A stretch of DNA of 64,000 nucleotides, taken from the NCBI RefSeq assembly GCF_037154015.1, contig NZ_JBANRL010000001.1, positions 1,116,001 through 1,180,000 on the forward strand. Reading direction: 5' to 3'. Below are positions 7,956 to 16,423 of the stretch, one piece after another. Origin of the DNA: Altererythrobacter aquiaggeris. GTDB lineage: Bacteria > Pseudomonadota > Alphaproteobacteria > Sphingomonadales > Sphingomonadaceae. The notes beneath the pieces were generated by a model, which saw nothing but the letters and a program-made list of their open reading frames with translations, was not told where the DNA came from and did no database searches. A program made the position numbers and the translations under genes. Every line of letters starts with the position of its first letter. Position 1 is the stretch's first letter.

Positions 7956-9413
7956 TTAGGCGCAGTTTGTCGATGGCGCAAGCGGTACAAGTTTGCCTGG
8001 ATTCAGCAAATCCGACGGATCCAGAGCACGCTTAACAGACCGCATCAAAGCCAGTGCCACCGGGTCCCCCAGCCGGCCCAGTTCGTCGCGTTTCATCTGG
8101 CCGATTCCATGTTCTGCGCTAATCGAACCGCCTGCGGCAGTGACCCTGTCATGGACGAACGCGCTTATCAGCTTACCTTCACGCTCCTCCCAGATACCGG
8201 GCCGCGCACCGGGCGGGGCAAGCACATGAAAGTGGACATTTCCATCCCCAAGATGTCCAAATGCAGCAACGGCGGTTCCGGGAAACCTTTGTTCGACACA
8301 TGGCGCGGTATCGGCAATGAAATCGGCCATTCGTTCGGGCGGTACGGATATGTCATGCTGCATGGCCGGCCCGATTGCCCGTTCGGATGCTGAAATGGAA
8401 TCGCGCAAGTGCCACATATGTTCAGCCTGCGCTTCGTTCGCCGCTAAAGCAGCATCGCTAAGCAATTGCTTTTCCAGTGCAGTTTCCATAAATCGGTCTG
8501 TAACTGCGGCCAACTTGCCGGCATTGCTTTTATCTGCCGCAATTTCTATCAGTGCGTACCACGGATGGGCGTTTTCGAGCGGCGAGCGCGCCCCCGGCAA
8601 ATGATCAAGGACAGCGATCAGGCAGTGTTCCGGAATCACTTCAAATCCTTCGAGAAGATTGCCGGCAACTTCCTCGCAATGAAGCAGCAACTCGCGGGCT
8701 TTGTGGATGCTTTCGACACCGGCCCAGATAACCCTCCGGTCAGCTAGTGCCGGAATTAGCCGGAGCGTCGCACCCGTCACAATGCCAAGCGTTCCCTCTG
8801 ATCCGATAAACATTTGCTTGAGGTCGAATCCGCGATTGTCTTTCTTGAGCGGCGTCAAAGCGCCAAAAATGGCACCATCGGCCATGACTGCTTCAAGGCC
8901 AAGAACCTGCCCCCTCATGGTCCCATGCCTCAGGACCTGGGTTCCGCCGGCGTTGGTGGATATCAAACCGCCAACCGTGGCAGAACCTTTCCCGCCGAGC
9001 GTCAAGGGGAAGCGGAGCCCTTCCGCCTCTGCAACGTCATGCAAATTTTGCAGGATAAGGCCTGCGTCGCAGGTTATCTGACGGTTTGACACGTCAAAAC
9101 CGCGAACAAAATGCATCCTGCGCAGCGACAGGACAATCGCAGTGCCGCTGTCATCAGGCGTTGCTCCGCCGCTCATTCCGGTGTTTCCGCCTTGCGGCAC
9201 AACGGCAATCCGATGCGCCGCACACAGCTTGACAAGGGCCGAAACTTCGGCGGTCGTTCGGGGTGAACATAATGCCAGCGCCGCGCCTGAATATCGCCCG
9301 CGCCAGTCGTTCAGCCACGGCTGCATGGTGTGGGGATCGCGGGTAAATCCCTTATCGCCCAGAAGTCCTGCCGCGGCGGACAAAAACCCGTTTTTCTCGC
9401 TCATAGGTGTCAT
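7956..9413 (-). CDS. FAD-linked oxidase / D-2-hydroxyacid dehydrogenase (GlcD/D2HGDH type)
   Basis: The 485-residue flavoenzyme has an N-terminal PCMH-type FAD-binding domain with the loop VVPQGGNTGMSGGA (about 74-87), and a C-terminal FAD-oxidase domain with GHLGDGNVHFHV and ISAEHGIGQMKR before the LDPSDLLNPGK terminus. This layout matches GlcD, D-lactate dehydrogenase and D-2-hydroxyglutarate dehydrogenase. They oxidise a D-2-hydroxy acid and pass electrons to quinone, cytochrome c or ETF. The substrate cannot be chosen from sequence alone. There are two in-frame ATGs (9413 and 9404) and neither has a clear ribosome-binding site. Two palindromes lie 40-100 bp upstream. Confidence 0.85.
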   Translation of the reverse strand: MTPMSEKNGFLSAAAGLLGDKGFTRDPHTMQPWLNDWRGRYSGAALALCSPRTTAEVSALVKLCAAHRIAVVPQGGNTGMSGGATPDDSGTAIVLSLRRMHFVRGFDVSNRQITCDAGLILQNLHDVAEAEGLRFPLTLGGKGSATVGGLISTNAGGTQVLRHGTMRGQVLGLEAVMADGAIFGALTPLKKDNRGFDLKQMFIGSEGTLGIVTGATLRLIPALADRRVIWAGVESIHKARELLLHCEEVAGNLLEGFEVIPEHCLIAVLDHLPGARSPLENAHPWYALIEIAADKSNAGKLAAVTDRFMETALEKQLLSDAALAANEAQAEHMWHLRDSISASERAIGPAMQHDISVPPERMADFIADTAPCVEQRFPGTAVAAFGHLGDGNVHFHVLAPPGARPGIWEEREGKLISAFVHDRVTAAGGSISAEHGIGQMKRDELGRLGDPVALALMRSVKRALDPSDLLNPGKLVPLAPSTNCA

Positions 9414-9450
9414 TTGGCACAGGACCGGGCTGCTCTGCCAGCATTAGTGT

Positions 9451-9483
9451 GAGCGTGTCTATAGACTGTCCATAGACACGCTC
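9451..9483. repeat. Perfect 12-bp inverted repeat upstream of the FAD-linked oxidase gene
   Basis: GAGCGTGTCTAT (9451-9462) and its exact reverse complement (9472-9483) flank a nine-base spacer containing CTGTCC. There is no T-run on either side, so it is not an intrinsic terminator. The position 38-70 bp upstream of the leftward oxidase gene suits an operator. The regulator is unknown. Confidence 0.8.
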
Positions 9484-9500
9484 CGATGTGTCGATTGACC

Positions 9501-9514
9501 GGACAGATCTGTCC
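9501..9514. promoter_or_regulatory. 14-bp perfect palindrome GGACAGATCTGTCC
   Basis: The palindrome lies 18 bp beyond the 12-bp inverted repeat, between the oxidase gene and the rightward gene at 9615. Its CTGTCC half also occurs in the spacer of the neighbouring repeat (9466-9471), which suggests one regulator with several half-sites. The CAGATCTG core resembles LuxR-family boxes such as the tra box, but no luxR or luxI gene is in the window. Confidence 0.55.
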
Positions 9515-9614
9515 AAGGGTTAAGCGAACATTCAATTGTTGGAGTTATGAGAAATTTATAGATCGAATTTTCGGCTTGGCCGCCGGCAGATAATTGGAGC
9601 AGGCTGCAGACCAG

Positions 9615-10181
9615 ATGAATTATGTCGTAGCTATGCTTGCGCCGCTAGCGTTGCTTATACCTTGGCACCCGGCTGGTCACACCGATGGCCCGGATGGCGG
9701 GTCTGATCGGGCGCTGTCTATGGATCAGGCCGCCACCGGCACCGCCGCGGCCCCGGCGTGGCGTATATTTGCGGAAGTTCTGCGCGCGCCCGGGCAATCA
9801 CAGGTTCGTATAGAGCGCCGTGTCACAATCCGGATCAGCCCGCGGGTTGCCGACAGGCGTAACAGCTTGCTCGCAGAAACGGCAATCCGCGATCTTGGCC
9901 CCGCTTATGAAGCGCGCAAAACGGGCGATTGTCTCGATCTCGACCGCATCGGCGCGGTTCAGGTGGACCGTGAAAACCGTCTGCTCCTGTTCATGCGCGA
10001 CAAGCAGATCATTCGCGCCAACCTGAACAAGAAATGCAATGCGCGCGATTTTTATTCGGGATTTTATGTCGATCGTGAGGCGGACGGCAAATTATGCATT
10101 TCCCGTGACCGGTTGAAATCCCGCGTCGGCACCAGTTGCGAGGTGCGCAAGTTTCGCACCCTGGTTCCGGCTGGCACTTAG
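9615..10181 (+). CDS. Hypothetical protein with cysteine-rich C-terminal half
   Basis: I do not recognise this 188-residue protein. It begins with a hydrophobic stretch (MNYVVAMLAPLALLIPW) that could be a poor signal peptide or anchor, although it lacks the usual positive charge. An alanine-rich linker follows, then a basic beta-like region. Four cysteines lie in the second half (DCLDL, KKCNA, KLCIS, TSCEV), consistent with disulfides in the periplasm. The start is taken at ATG 9615, 12 bases after a GGAGCAGG stretch. A TTG start seven codons earlier is also possible. The gene stands alone between the palindromes and rhlE. No frameshift was seen. Confidence 0.65.
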   Translation: MNYVVAMLAPLALLIPWHPAGHTDGPDGGSDRALSMDQAATGTAAAPAWRIFAEVLRAPGQSQVRIERRVTIRISPRVADRRNSLLAETAIRDLGPAYEARKTGDCLDLDRIGAVQVDRENRLLLFMRDKQIIRANLNKKCNARDFYSGFYVDREADGKLCISRDRLKSRVGTSCEVRKFRTLVPAGT

Positions 10182-10311
10182 CCTTTTCAAGCCCGATTCT
10201 TGACTTTCAAGCTATTGTAGCCGAAGGGCGCGGCGGAATAACGCACGTTCCGTAAATACGGGCGAATGCGTCAATCGGGCCGATGGCCCCCATACCGGAC
10301 AATATGATTAC

Positions 10312-11823
10312 ATGAACTTTGCCGATCTCGGCCTTTCCGACGAATTGCTGCAGGCAGTAGATGCCGCAGGCTATACAGAGCCGACGCCTATTCAGGCACA
10401 GGCTATTCCCCCGATGCTGATGATGAAAGACATCCTCGGCATTGCCCAGACGGGTACGGGCAAAACCGCCAGTTTCGTGCTGCCGATGATCGACGTGCTC
10501 AGCCACGGCCGGCGCCGCGCACGGATGCCTCGCTCGCTTATTCTGGAGCCCACGCGCGAACTCGCTGCGCAGGTTGCCGAAAATTTCGAGAAATACGGTA
10601 TCAACCACGATCTCAAGATGGCGCTGCTTATCGGCGGTGTTCAAATGGGCGAACAGGTCAAGGCGCTGGACGAGGGTGTCGATGTTCTCATCGCCACGCC
10701 GGGCCGGTTGATGGATCTGTTCGAGCGCGGCAAGATTTTGCTGACCGGCTGCGAATTGCTGGTGATCGATGAGGCAGACCGGATGCTGGATATGGGCTTT
10801 ATCCCCGATATCGAATTCATCTGCGACAAACTTCCCACCACCCGCCAGACGATGCTGTTTTCGGCCACGATGCCGCCCGCGATCGAGCGGCTGGCGGAAA
10901 AGTTCCTCGATAATCCCAAGCGGATCGAGGTGTCGCGTGCAGCGTCAACCAGCGAGAATATCCAGCAAAACAAGGTTATGGTAGCGCCGCGTAAAAAGCA
11001 GGACGTGCTGCGTTCGCTATTGCGCGAGGATGACATGACCACTGCGATTGTTTTCTCCAACCGCAAGACCACCGTGCGCGATCTGGCCAAGTCGCTCAAC
11101 CGTGATGGCTTCAAGGCGGGCGAGATTCACGGCGATATCGACCAGAACACCCGCAATGCCGAATTGCAGCGCTTCAAAGACGGGGTAATCAACATTCTTG
11201 TTGCTTCCGATGTTGCCGCGCGCGGATTGGACATCAAGGGCGTGAGCCACGTGATCAATTACGACACGCCGTGGCATCCCGACGATTATGTGCACCGCAT
11301 CGGCCGGACAGGTCGGGCGGGTGCCAAGGGCAAGGCGTTCACATTTGTTACCCCGGCAGACGCCGAAGCAATTGAGAATGTCGAAAAACTGACCGGCATG
11401 GTCATCCCGGTATATTCGATGGACAGCGGAACGCGCTCCGAAACCACTGCCAGGCCGCCGCGAGCCGACAAACCTGCGGCAGCCGCGAAGGGCAAGTCCG
11501 GATCGGGACGCTCGAAGCCGGAACGGGCACCCAGGGATGACAGCGGGAAGGCGGAAAGTGTCGCCCTGCCGCAAAGCCGGGAACCCAGGAAAAGCCGTGA
11601 ACCCAGACAGGCGCGCGAGCCCAGAAAGTCTCGTGAACCAAGGCAGGACGGTGACACATCCGGGGCGCCGCAGCAGGCCGAACGCAAGCAGGCCGAACGC
11701 AAGCAGGCCAAGCCGGCTAAATCAGCGAAGCCCGAAAAGCCGGCGCAAGCCAAACCGGCTTCGAAGAATGATGACGAATGGAACGGTCCGGTGCCCGGTT
11801 TTCTGGATGTTTCCGCCAGCTGA
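10312..11823 (+). CDS. rhlE: DEAD-box ATP-dependent RNA helicase (RhlE-like)
   Basis: The 503-residue helicase has a Q motif (TEPTPIQAQA, 22-31), Walker A AQTGTGKT (45-52), PTREL, the DEAD box at 153-156, SATMP, and the C-terminal RecA-domain motifs RGLDIKGV and HRIGRTGRAG. The family unwinds short RNA duplexes in ribosome assembly and mRNA decay. After about residue 385 the protein becomes a long, low-complexity basic tail with REPRKS-type and QAERK repeats, probably an RNA-binding extension. The start is ATG 10312 at the family's usual N-terminus, although no strong ribosome-binding site precedes it. It is convergent with the uvrD-like gene, with a 23-bp gap. Confidence 0.93.
   Translation: MNFADLGLSDELLQAVDAAGYTEPTPIQAQAIPPMLMMKDILGIAQTGTGKTASFVLPMIDVLSHGRRRARMPRSLILEPTRELAAQVAENFEKYGINHDLKMALLIGGVQMGEQVKALDEGVDVLIATPGRLMDLFERGKILLTGCELLVIDEADRMLDMGFIPDIEFICDKLPTTRQTMLFSATMPPAIERLAEKFLDNPKRIEVSRAASTSENIQQNKVMVAPRKKQDVLRSLLREDDMTTAIVFSNRKTTVRDLAKSLNRDGFKAGEIHGDIDQNTRNAELQRFKDGVINILVASDVAARGLDIKGVSHVINYDTPWHPDDYVHRIGRTGRAGAKGKAFTFVTPADAEAIENVEKLTGMVIPVYSMDSGTRSETTARPPRADKPAAAAKGKSGSGRSKPERAPRDDSGKAESVALPQSREPRKSREPRQAREPRKSREPRQDGDTSGAPQQAERKQAERKQAKPAKSAKPEKPAQAKPASKNDDEWNGPVPGFLDVSAS
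11578..11712 (+). repeat. Degenerate tandem repeats encoding the RhlE tail
   Basis: Codons for SREPRKSREPRQAREPRKS-like units (11578-11650) and QAERKQAERKQAK (11675-11712) are short tandem copies. The second array is nearly identical at DNA level (caggccgaacgcaag repeated), so slippage could change tail length between strains. Confidence 0.75.
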
Positions 11824-11846
11824 CTTTCATCCGGGCCGGCTCGCTC

Positions 11847-14165
11847 TCAGGCCGCATTTTCGACGAAGCTGTCGATCACGCGTTTTACGCCGGTTGCCTC
11901 GAAATTTATCTCCAGCTTGTTGCCTTCCTGGCTGATTACCGTGCCGTAACCGAATTTGTCGTGGAACACGCGCGCACCCAGCACAATGTCGCTGCGCGGT
12001 TTTGCAGCGAAGCTGGCAGCGCTGCGGCCGGTTTCTGCAATTCGCTTTGGTTTGGTGTCGTACCCTGTCGATAATGCGCGCTGCCAGCCGGGCCCGCGCT
12101 GCTTGCCGCGGTCGGGCGCAGCTTTTGACACATGAGCGAACGGGTCATCACTCTCGGACCAATTTGCCCGCCAAAGCGACGCACCGCCGGACATGGTGGT
12201 TTCCTTTTCAACATGATCGTCCGGCAATTCGTCGATAAAACGCGAGGGTATCGAACTGGTCCATTGGCCGTAAATGCGCCGGTTGGCGGCGTACAGGATC
12301 GTGCAATGCCGTTTTGCCCGTGTGATCGCCACATAAGCAAGCCGCCGCTCTTCCTCCAGACTGGCCAGACCGCCTTCATCAAGCGAGCGTTGGCTGGGGA
12401 ACACACCTTCTTCCCAGCCAACCAGAAATATGTTGTCAAACTCCAGCCCCTTGGCGGCGTGAATGGTCATGATGGTGATTTTTTCATCTTCCGCCGATCC
12501 CTCGTTGTCCATCACCAGAGCGACATGTTCAAGAAAGTCGCCCAAAGTTTCGTATTCTTCCATGGCGCGGGCAAGCTCTGAAAGGTTTTCGATCCGGCCG
12601 GCAGCTTCGGGACTGCGTTCTTTTTCGAGCATCTCGGTATAGCCGCTTTCGTCCATGACCGTTCGCAGCAGATTTGCCGGTGTTACCGCCTGCGCCATTT
12701 CGCCCCATTGCAGAAACTGGCGCATAAGATTGCCGATCGTACTGCTTGCCCGTTTCGGCAATTCGTCACTATCAGCCAGATCGAGCGATGCCGCAGCCAG
12801 CGGCATATTTGTCGCCCGCGCATGGCGGTGCATCGACTCCAGCGTTTTTGCCCCCAATCCGCGCTTGGGCTGGTTATAAATCCGCTCGAACGCCAGATCG
12901 TCGGCGGGCTGTGCGATAACGCGCAAATAGGCGAGCGCATCGCGGATTTCGGCGCGCTCGTAAAAGCGGAAACCGCCAACGATGCGGTAATTGAGGCCGA
13001 CCTGAATGAAACGGTCTTCGAATTCGCGGGTCTGGTATTGGGCGCGGACCAGAATTGCGATTTCATTCAGCGACGCACCTTCGCGTTCCAGCCGTTCGAT
13101 TTCTTCGGCAACGCGGCGCGCTTCCTCGGGGCCGTCCCAGACGCCGATGACGCGGACCTTGTCGCCGCCGCTGACCCGGGTCCACAGCGTCTTGCCCAGC
13201 CGTTGGCTGTTGGCGTTGATCAGGCCCGAAGCTGCAGCAAGGATGTCGGGCGTGGAACGGTAATTCTGTTCCAGCTTTACGACTTTCGCTCCGGGAAAAT
13301 CACGGTCGAAGCGCAGGATATTGGCAACTTCCGCGCCGCGCCAGGAATAGATCGACTGATCGTCATCACCCACCACACAGATATTCTTGCGAGATTGCGC
13401 GAGCAGGCGGAGCCACAGATACTGGACCTGATTGGTGTCCTGGTATTCATCGACCAGAATATATTTGAAGCGTTTCTGGTATTGTCCCAGCACGTCATCA
13501 TGCTGGCGGAATATATTGAGCATGTGGAGCAGAAGGTCGCCGAAATCGCAGGCGTTGAGCGCCTTGAGGCGGTCCTGATAGATCTGGTACATCTGTTTGC
13601 CGCGGCCGTCCGCATATGCTTCGTTTTCCGCTGCATCGAGATCGCCGGGGTTGAGCCCGCGGTTCTTCCAGCGGTCGATCAGACCGGCCAGCTGACGCGG
13701 CGGCCACCGTTTTTCGTCCAGATCATTGTCGCGGATCAGCTGTTTCAGCAGTCGTAGCTGATCGTCAGTGTCGATAATCGTGTAATTGCTTTTCAGGCCG
13801 ACCAGTTCTGCATGGCGGCGCAGCATCTTGGCGCCGATCGAATGGAACGTGCCAAGCCAGGGCATACCCTCGACAGCTTCACCAATATGTTTGCCGACCC
13901 GTTCACGCATTTCGCGCGCGGCCTTGTTCGTAAATGTCACGCACAGAATTTCGCTGGGCCATGCCAGCCGCATGGCAATCAGATGTGCCATCCGAGAAGT
14001 CAGCGCCGCGGTCTTGCCCGTACCGGCACCCGCCAGCATCAAAACCGGCCCTTCGGTGGTCAGCACTGCTTCGCGCTGCGGATCGTTGAGCATCGCGGCA
14101 TAGGGCGGGGCAGTATCGCGGCCGGGCAGTCCGGTCGGGACGGGCAGGGTGTTTTTGTCAGTCAT
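11847..14165 (-). CDS. uvrD: ATP-dependent DNA helicase UvrD/PcrA
   Basis: This is a superfamily 1A 3'-5' DNA helicase of 772 residues. Visible motifs are the Q motif around LNDPQREAV, Walker A AGAGTGKT (45-52), motif II VDEYQDTN near 236, GDDDQSIYSWRGA (motif III), EQNYRS (motif IV), and TIHAAKGLEF with VAITRAKR in the second half. Family members act in nucleotide-excision and mismatch repair and remove RecA or RNA polymerase from DNA. The last 50 or so residues, with ARVFHDKFGYGTV, resemble the Tudor-like C-terminal domain of PcrA/UvrD that contacts RNA polymerase. It is full length for the family and convergent with rhlE. Confidence 0.94.
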   Translation of the reverse strand: MTDKNTLPVPTGLPGRDTAPPYAAMLNDPQREAVLTTEGPVLMLAGAGTGKTAALTSRMAHLIAMRLAWPSEILCVTFTNKAAREMRERVGKHIGEAVEGMPWLGTFHSIGAKMLRRHAELVGLKSNYTIIDTDDQLRLLKQLIRDNDLDEKRWPPRQLAGLIDRWKNRGLNPGDLDAAENEAYADGRGKQMYQIYQDRLKALNACDFGDLLLHMLNIFRQHDDVLGQYQKRFKYILVDEYQDTNQVQYLWLRLLAQSRKNICVVGDDDQSIYSWRGAEVANILRFDRDFPGAKVVKLEQNYRSTPDILAAASGLINANSQRLGKTLWTRVSGGDKVRVIGVWDGPEEARRVAEEIERLEREGASLNEIAILVRAQYQTREFEDRFIQVGLNYRIVGGFRFYERAEIRDALAYLRVIAQPADDLAFERIYNQPKRGLGAKTLESMHRHARATNMPLAAASLDLADSDELPKRASSTIGNLMRQFLQWGEMAQAVTPANLLRTVMDESGYTEMLEKERSPEAAGRIENLSELARAMEEYETLGDFLEHVALVMDNEGSAEDEKITIMTIHAAKGLEFDNIFLVGWEEGVFPSQRSLDEGGLASLEEERRLAYVAITRAKRHCTILYAANRRIYGQWTSSIPSRFIDELPDDHVEKETTMSGGASLWRANWSESDDPFAHVSKAAPDRGKQRGPGWQRALSTGYDTKPKRIAETGRSAASFAAKPRSDIVLGARVFHDKFGYGTVISQEGNKLEINFEATGVKRVIDSFVENAA

Positions 14166-14297
14166 GGGCTGAGTGAACAGTTAGGGAACGAATATGCCCG
14201 CGGCAAGGGTTTGTGCCACTGGCACGGCCCCGCGCGGAACCCGGCACCCGCTGCAGCGTTCAATCAGCAATGCGTTCGCTTTATCCGGAGACTTAAG

Positions 14298-14567
14298 ATG
14301 AGAAAATTCCTAATCGCGCTGGCCGCTTCAGGTTTGGCTGTCGCCGCCGTTTCGCCCGCATTGGCCGATGATCACATGGAACCAAAGGCCGAGGTGACGC
14401 AGCGTAACGCAAAAGGGCAAGCCACCATGATCCGGATCGGCGATCAGGAATATGCCGTGTGCACAAAAGACAAATCCGATGGCTGCATCAACCCGCGCTC
14501 CGCAGGATTGAACTGGGGTAACCGCGAACTGGATTACTGGCCCGGCAAACCTGCCAGCCAGAAGTAG
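14298..14567 (+). CDS. Small exported hypothetical protein
   Basis: The 89-residue protein has a clear Sec signal peptide, MRKFLIALAASGLAVAAVSP, ending at an ALA-D cleavage site near residue 24. The mature part of about 65 residues has two cysteines (YAVCTKD and DGCINP), likely joined in the periplasm, and ends GNRELDYWPGKP. The function is unknown. The start ATG 14298 has a CCGGAG ribosome-binding site eight bases upstream. It lies 130 bp from the start of the divergent uvrD gene. A longer frame running in from upstream is antisense to uvrD and is not the real gene. Confidence 0.8.
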   Translation: MRKFLIALAASGLAVAAVSPALADDHMEPKAEVTQRNAKGQATMIRIGDQEYAVCTKDKSDGCINPRSAGLNWGNRELDYWPGKPASQK

Positions 14568-14654
14568 GCCGGTCAAAACGCGGTATCGCCATTTGCAAAC
14601 AGGCGCTGCCGCGTGGCAACTATGTCCGATAATTCATTTGCGGGGACACGAATC

Positions 14655-15053
14655 ATGATGACCGGCGGGTGCCATTGCGGCGCGATTCGTTATGAAATCA
14701 TGGGCGAGGTGTTAAACCACGCTTTGTGCCATTGCCGCGATTGCCGCCGCAGCGCTGGTGCGCCGATGGTGGGCTGGGCCATGATGACACTGGACCAGCT
14801 TGCGATTGGCGGCGACGCGGCCGTATTTGCTTCATCCGAACATGCCCGGCGACATTTCTGCATCCAATGCGGGACGGGTCTGTTTTATACCAATGACGAA
14901 ATGCTGCCGGGTCTGGTGGATGTACAAACCGGCACGCTCGACGAGCCGGAAAATCTGCCTGCTCAAATACAGGTCCAAACGGCAGAGCGGTTACCGTGGA
15001 TGGAAACCGCGCACGAACTTGCCGCGTTCGAGCGTTATCCCCCGCAGGAATAA
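14655..15053 (+). CDS. GFA family protein (glutathione-dependent formaldehyde-activating fold)
   Basis: This 132-residue member of the Mss4-like/GFA fold has zinc-ligand pairs visible as GGCHCGAIRYE at the N-terminus, HCRDCRRSAGAP in the middle and FCIQCGTGLFY later. The family was named for Gfa, reported to speed S-hydroxymethylglutathione formation, but most members have no proven activity. The ATG at 14655 is chosen because GGGGA lies eight bases upstream and GFA proteins start close to the first Cys pair. ATG 14622 would add 11 residues. It ends two bases before the convergent rsmD stop. Confidence 0.88.
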   Translation: MMTGGCHCGAIRYEIMGEVLNHALCHCRDCRRSAGAPMVGWAMMTLDQLAIGGDAAVFASSEHARRHFCIQCGTGLFYTNDEMLPGLVDVQTGTLDEPENLPAQIQVQTAERLPWMETAHELAAFERYPPQE

Positions 15054-15054
15054 T

Positions 15055-15597
15055 TCACTCGGGTCGCAGCAATGTGATCTTGGCTTTGCCAACTTTGCGT
15101 TCGGTTTCGGCACCAAGGCCGCTCACTGCGACATCTTCATTAAACGCGGTTTCCACCGCGATCAGCGTTTGCGGCCCGATCCAGCCCAGCCTGATCAGGC
15201 GGTCAAGCGCCACGATGCCCGCGCCGGTGTGGTAGGGCGGGTCCAGCAAAATCAGGTCATGCGGCACTTTGGTCGGCCCCAATGACATAACAGATCCCGA
15301 CTGGACGATAGCCCTGCGATCTGCGCCCAATACCGCAACATTGGTTTTCAACGCTTTTAGCGCTTCGCCATCATTTTCCACAAACAGGCATGAACCTGCG
15401 CCGCGTGACAGCGCCTCCAGGCCCAGCGCCCCCGATCCTGCAAACAGATCCGCGACCGTCATATCATTAAAACTGCCCACCCGGCTGGCGAGCATATTGA
15501 ACAGCGTTTCGCGCGTTCTGTCAGCGGTCGGGCGCGTGGCCACGCCTTTGGGAGCGATCAATTTGCGTCCGCGCCAGTCACCCGCAATTACTCTCAT
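15055..15597 (-). CDS. rsmD: 16S rRNA (guanine966-N2)-methyltransferase
   Basis: The 180-residue SAM-dependent methyltransferase starts MRVIAGDWRGRKL, followed by RPTADRTRETLFNML, both diagnostic of RsmD. The SAM-binding motif VADLFAGSGALGLEAL lies near residues 48-63 and the catalytic DPPY near 118. It methylates G966 of 16S rRNA in the assembled small subunit. The start overlaps the end of rluB by four bases, so the two RNA-modification genes are probably translationally coupled. This pairing is common in alphaproteobacteria. Confidence 0.95.
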   Translation of the reverse strand: MRVIAGDWRGRKLIAPKGVATRPTADRTRETLFNMLASRVGSFNDMTVADLFAGSGALGLEALSRGAGSCLFVENDGEALKALKTNVAVLGADRRAIVQSGSVMSLGPTKVPHDLILLDPPYHTGAGIVALDRLIRLGWIGPQTLIAVETAFNEDVAVSGLGAETERKVGKAKITLLRPE

Positions 15598-16391
15598 TTG
15601 CGCAGGTTCTTCTTGACCAGCTCCTTGCGCATCCGCTCGACTTCGACCTGCGCCACTTCGACCGCCGCACCGCGCGCCAGATTGCCCAGTTTGAACGGCC
15701 CGTATTCAAGCCGCATCAGGCGGGACACTTCCAGCCCAAAATGCTCCAGAACGCGGCGAACCTCGCGGTTTTTACCTTCGGTCAGGGTCATTTCGACCCA
15801 CTGGTTCGCGCCCGCACCGCGTTCAAGATTGGCATCGATCTGGCCGTAGCGGACACCATCGATTGTGATCCCGTGAATCAGTTCTTCCAGCTGCGCCTGC
15901 GTAATTCCGCCGAATGTGCGGGCACGATATCTGCGCGGCATCCCGGTGGACGGCAATTCCATGGCGCGCTTGAGCTCGCCGTCATTGGTCATCAGCAGCA
16001 AACCTTCGGTGTTCAGATCGAGCCGCCCCACAGGCATCAGCCGCGGGGTGCCTTTGGGCAGTGCGTTGGTCAGCGCGTTGTAAATCGTGGCCCGGCCCGA
16101 AAAATCACGCTCCGCAGTCAGCAGTCCGGCGGGTTTGTGAAAAATGAACAGCCGCGTGGCATCCGGACGGCCAACCGGCTTGTCGTCAACGGTAACCCCG
16201 TTCAGATTGGGCAGAATCGTTGCAGCCGTCTCGAGCACCTTGCCATCAATCGAAACCCTGCCGGCATCGATCATCCGTTCGACCTCGCGGCGGCTGGCGA
16301 CACCCGCGCGGGCGAGCAATTTGGCAATACGTTCGCCTTCGGGGCGGGCATCTGCGGAACCTGACGGCGCGAGAGGATCATATTTGGGCAT
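15594..16391 (-). CDS. rluB: 23S rRNA pseudouridine synthase RluB-like (RsuA family)
   Basis: The 265-residue protein has an S4 RNA-binding domain (20-65, IAKLLARAGVASRREVERMI) followed by an RsuA-type catalytic domain. The catalytic aspartate is Asp125 in VGRLDLNTEG, and the late GKNREVRRVLEHFG motif is present. RluB makes pseudouridine 2605 in 23S rRNA; RluE, RluF and RsuA are close relatives, so the exact target is inferred. It is upstream of and overlaps rsmD. A pseudouridine synthase followed by rsmD is a frequent alphaproteobacterial arrangement. Confidence 0.9.
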   Translation of the reverse strand: MPKYDPLAPSGSADARPEGERIAKLLARAGVASRREVERMIDAGRVSIDGKVLETAATILPNLNGVTVDDKPVGRPDATRLFIFHKPAGLLTAERDFSGRATIYNALTNALPKGTPRLMPVGRLDLNTEGLLLMTNDGELKRAMELPSTGMPRRYRARTFGGITQAQLEELIHGITIDGVRYGQIDANLERGAGANQWVEMTLTEGKNREVRRVLEHFGLEVSRLMRLEYGPFKLGNLARGAAVEVAQVEVERMRKELVKKNLRK

Positions 16392-16423
16392 GGCGGGCGC
16401 TTAGCGCCAATGACAGGCGCGCG

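Noticed and set aside
9501-9514. Quorum-sensing lux box
   Set aside because: The palindrome core resembles one, but no luxR or luxI gene is in the window, so it is kept only as an unassigned operator candidate.
12708-13757. 349-codon frame antisense to the uvrD-like helicase
   Set aside because: It is the mirror of conserved helicase motifs, with no start signal or family resemblance.
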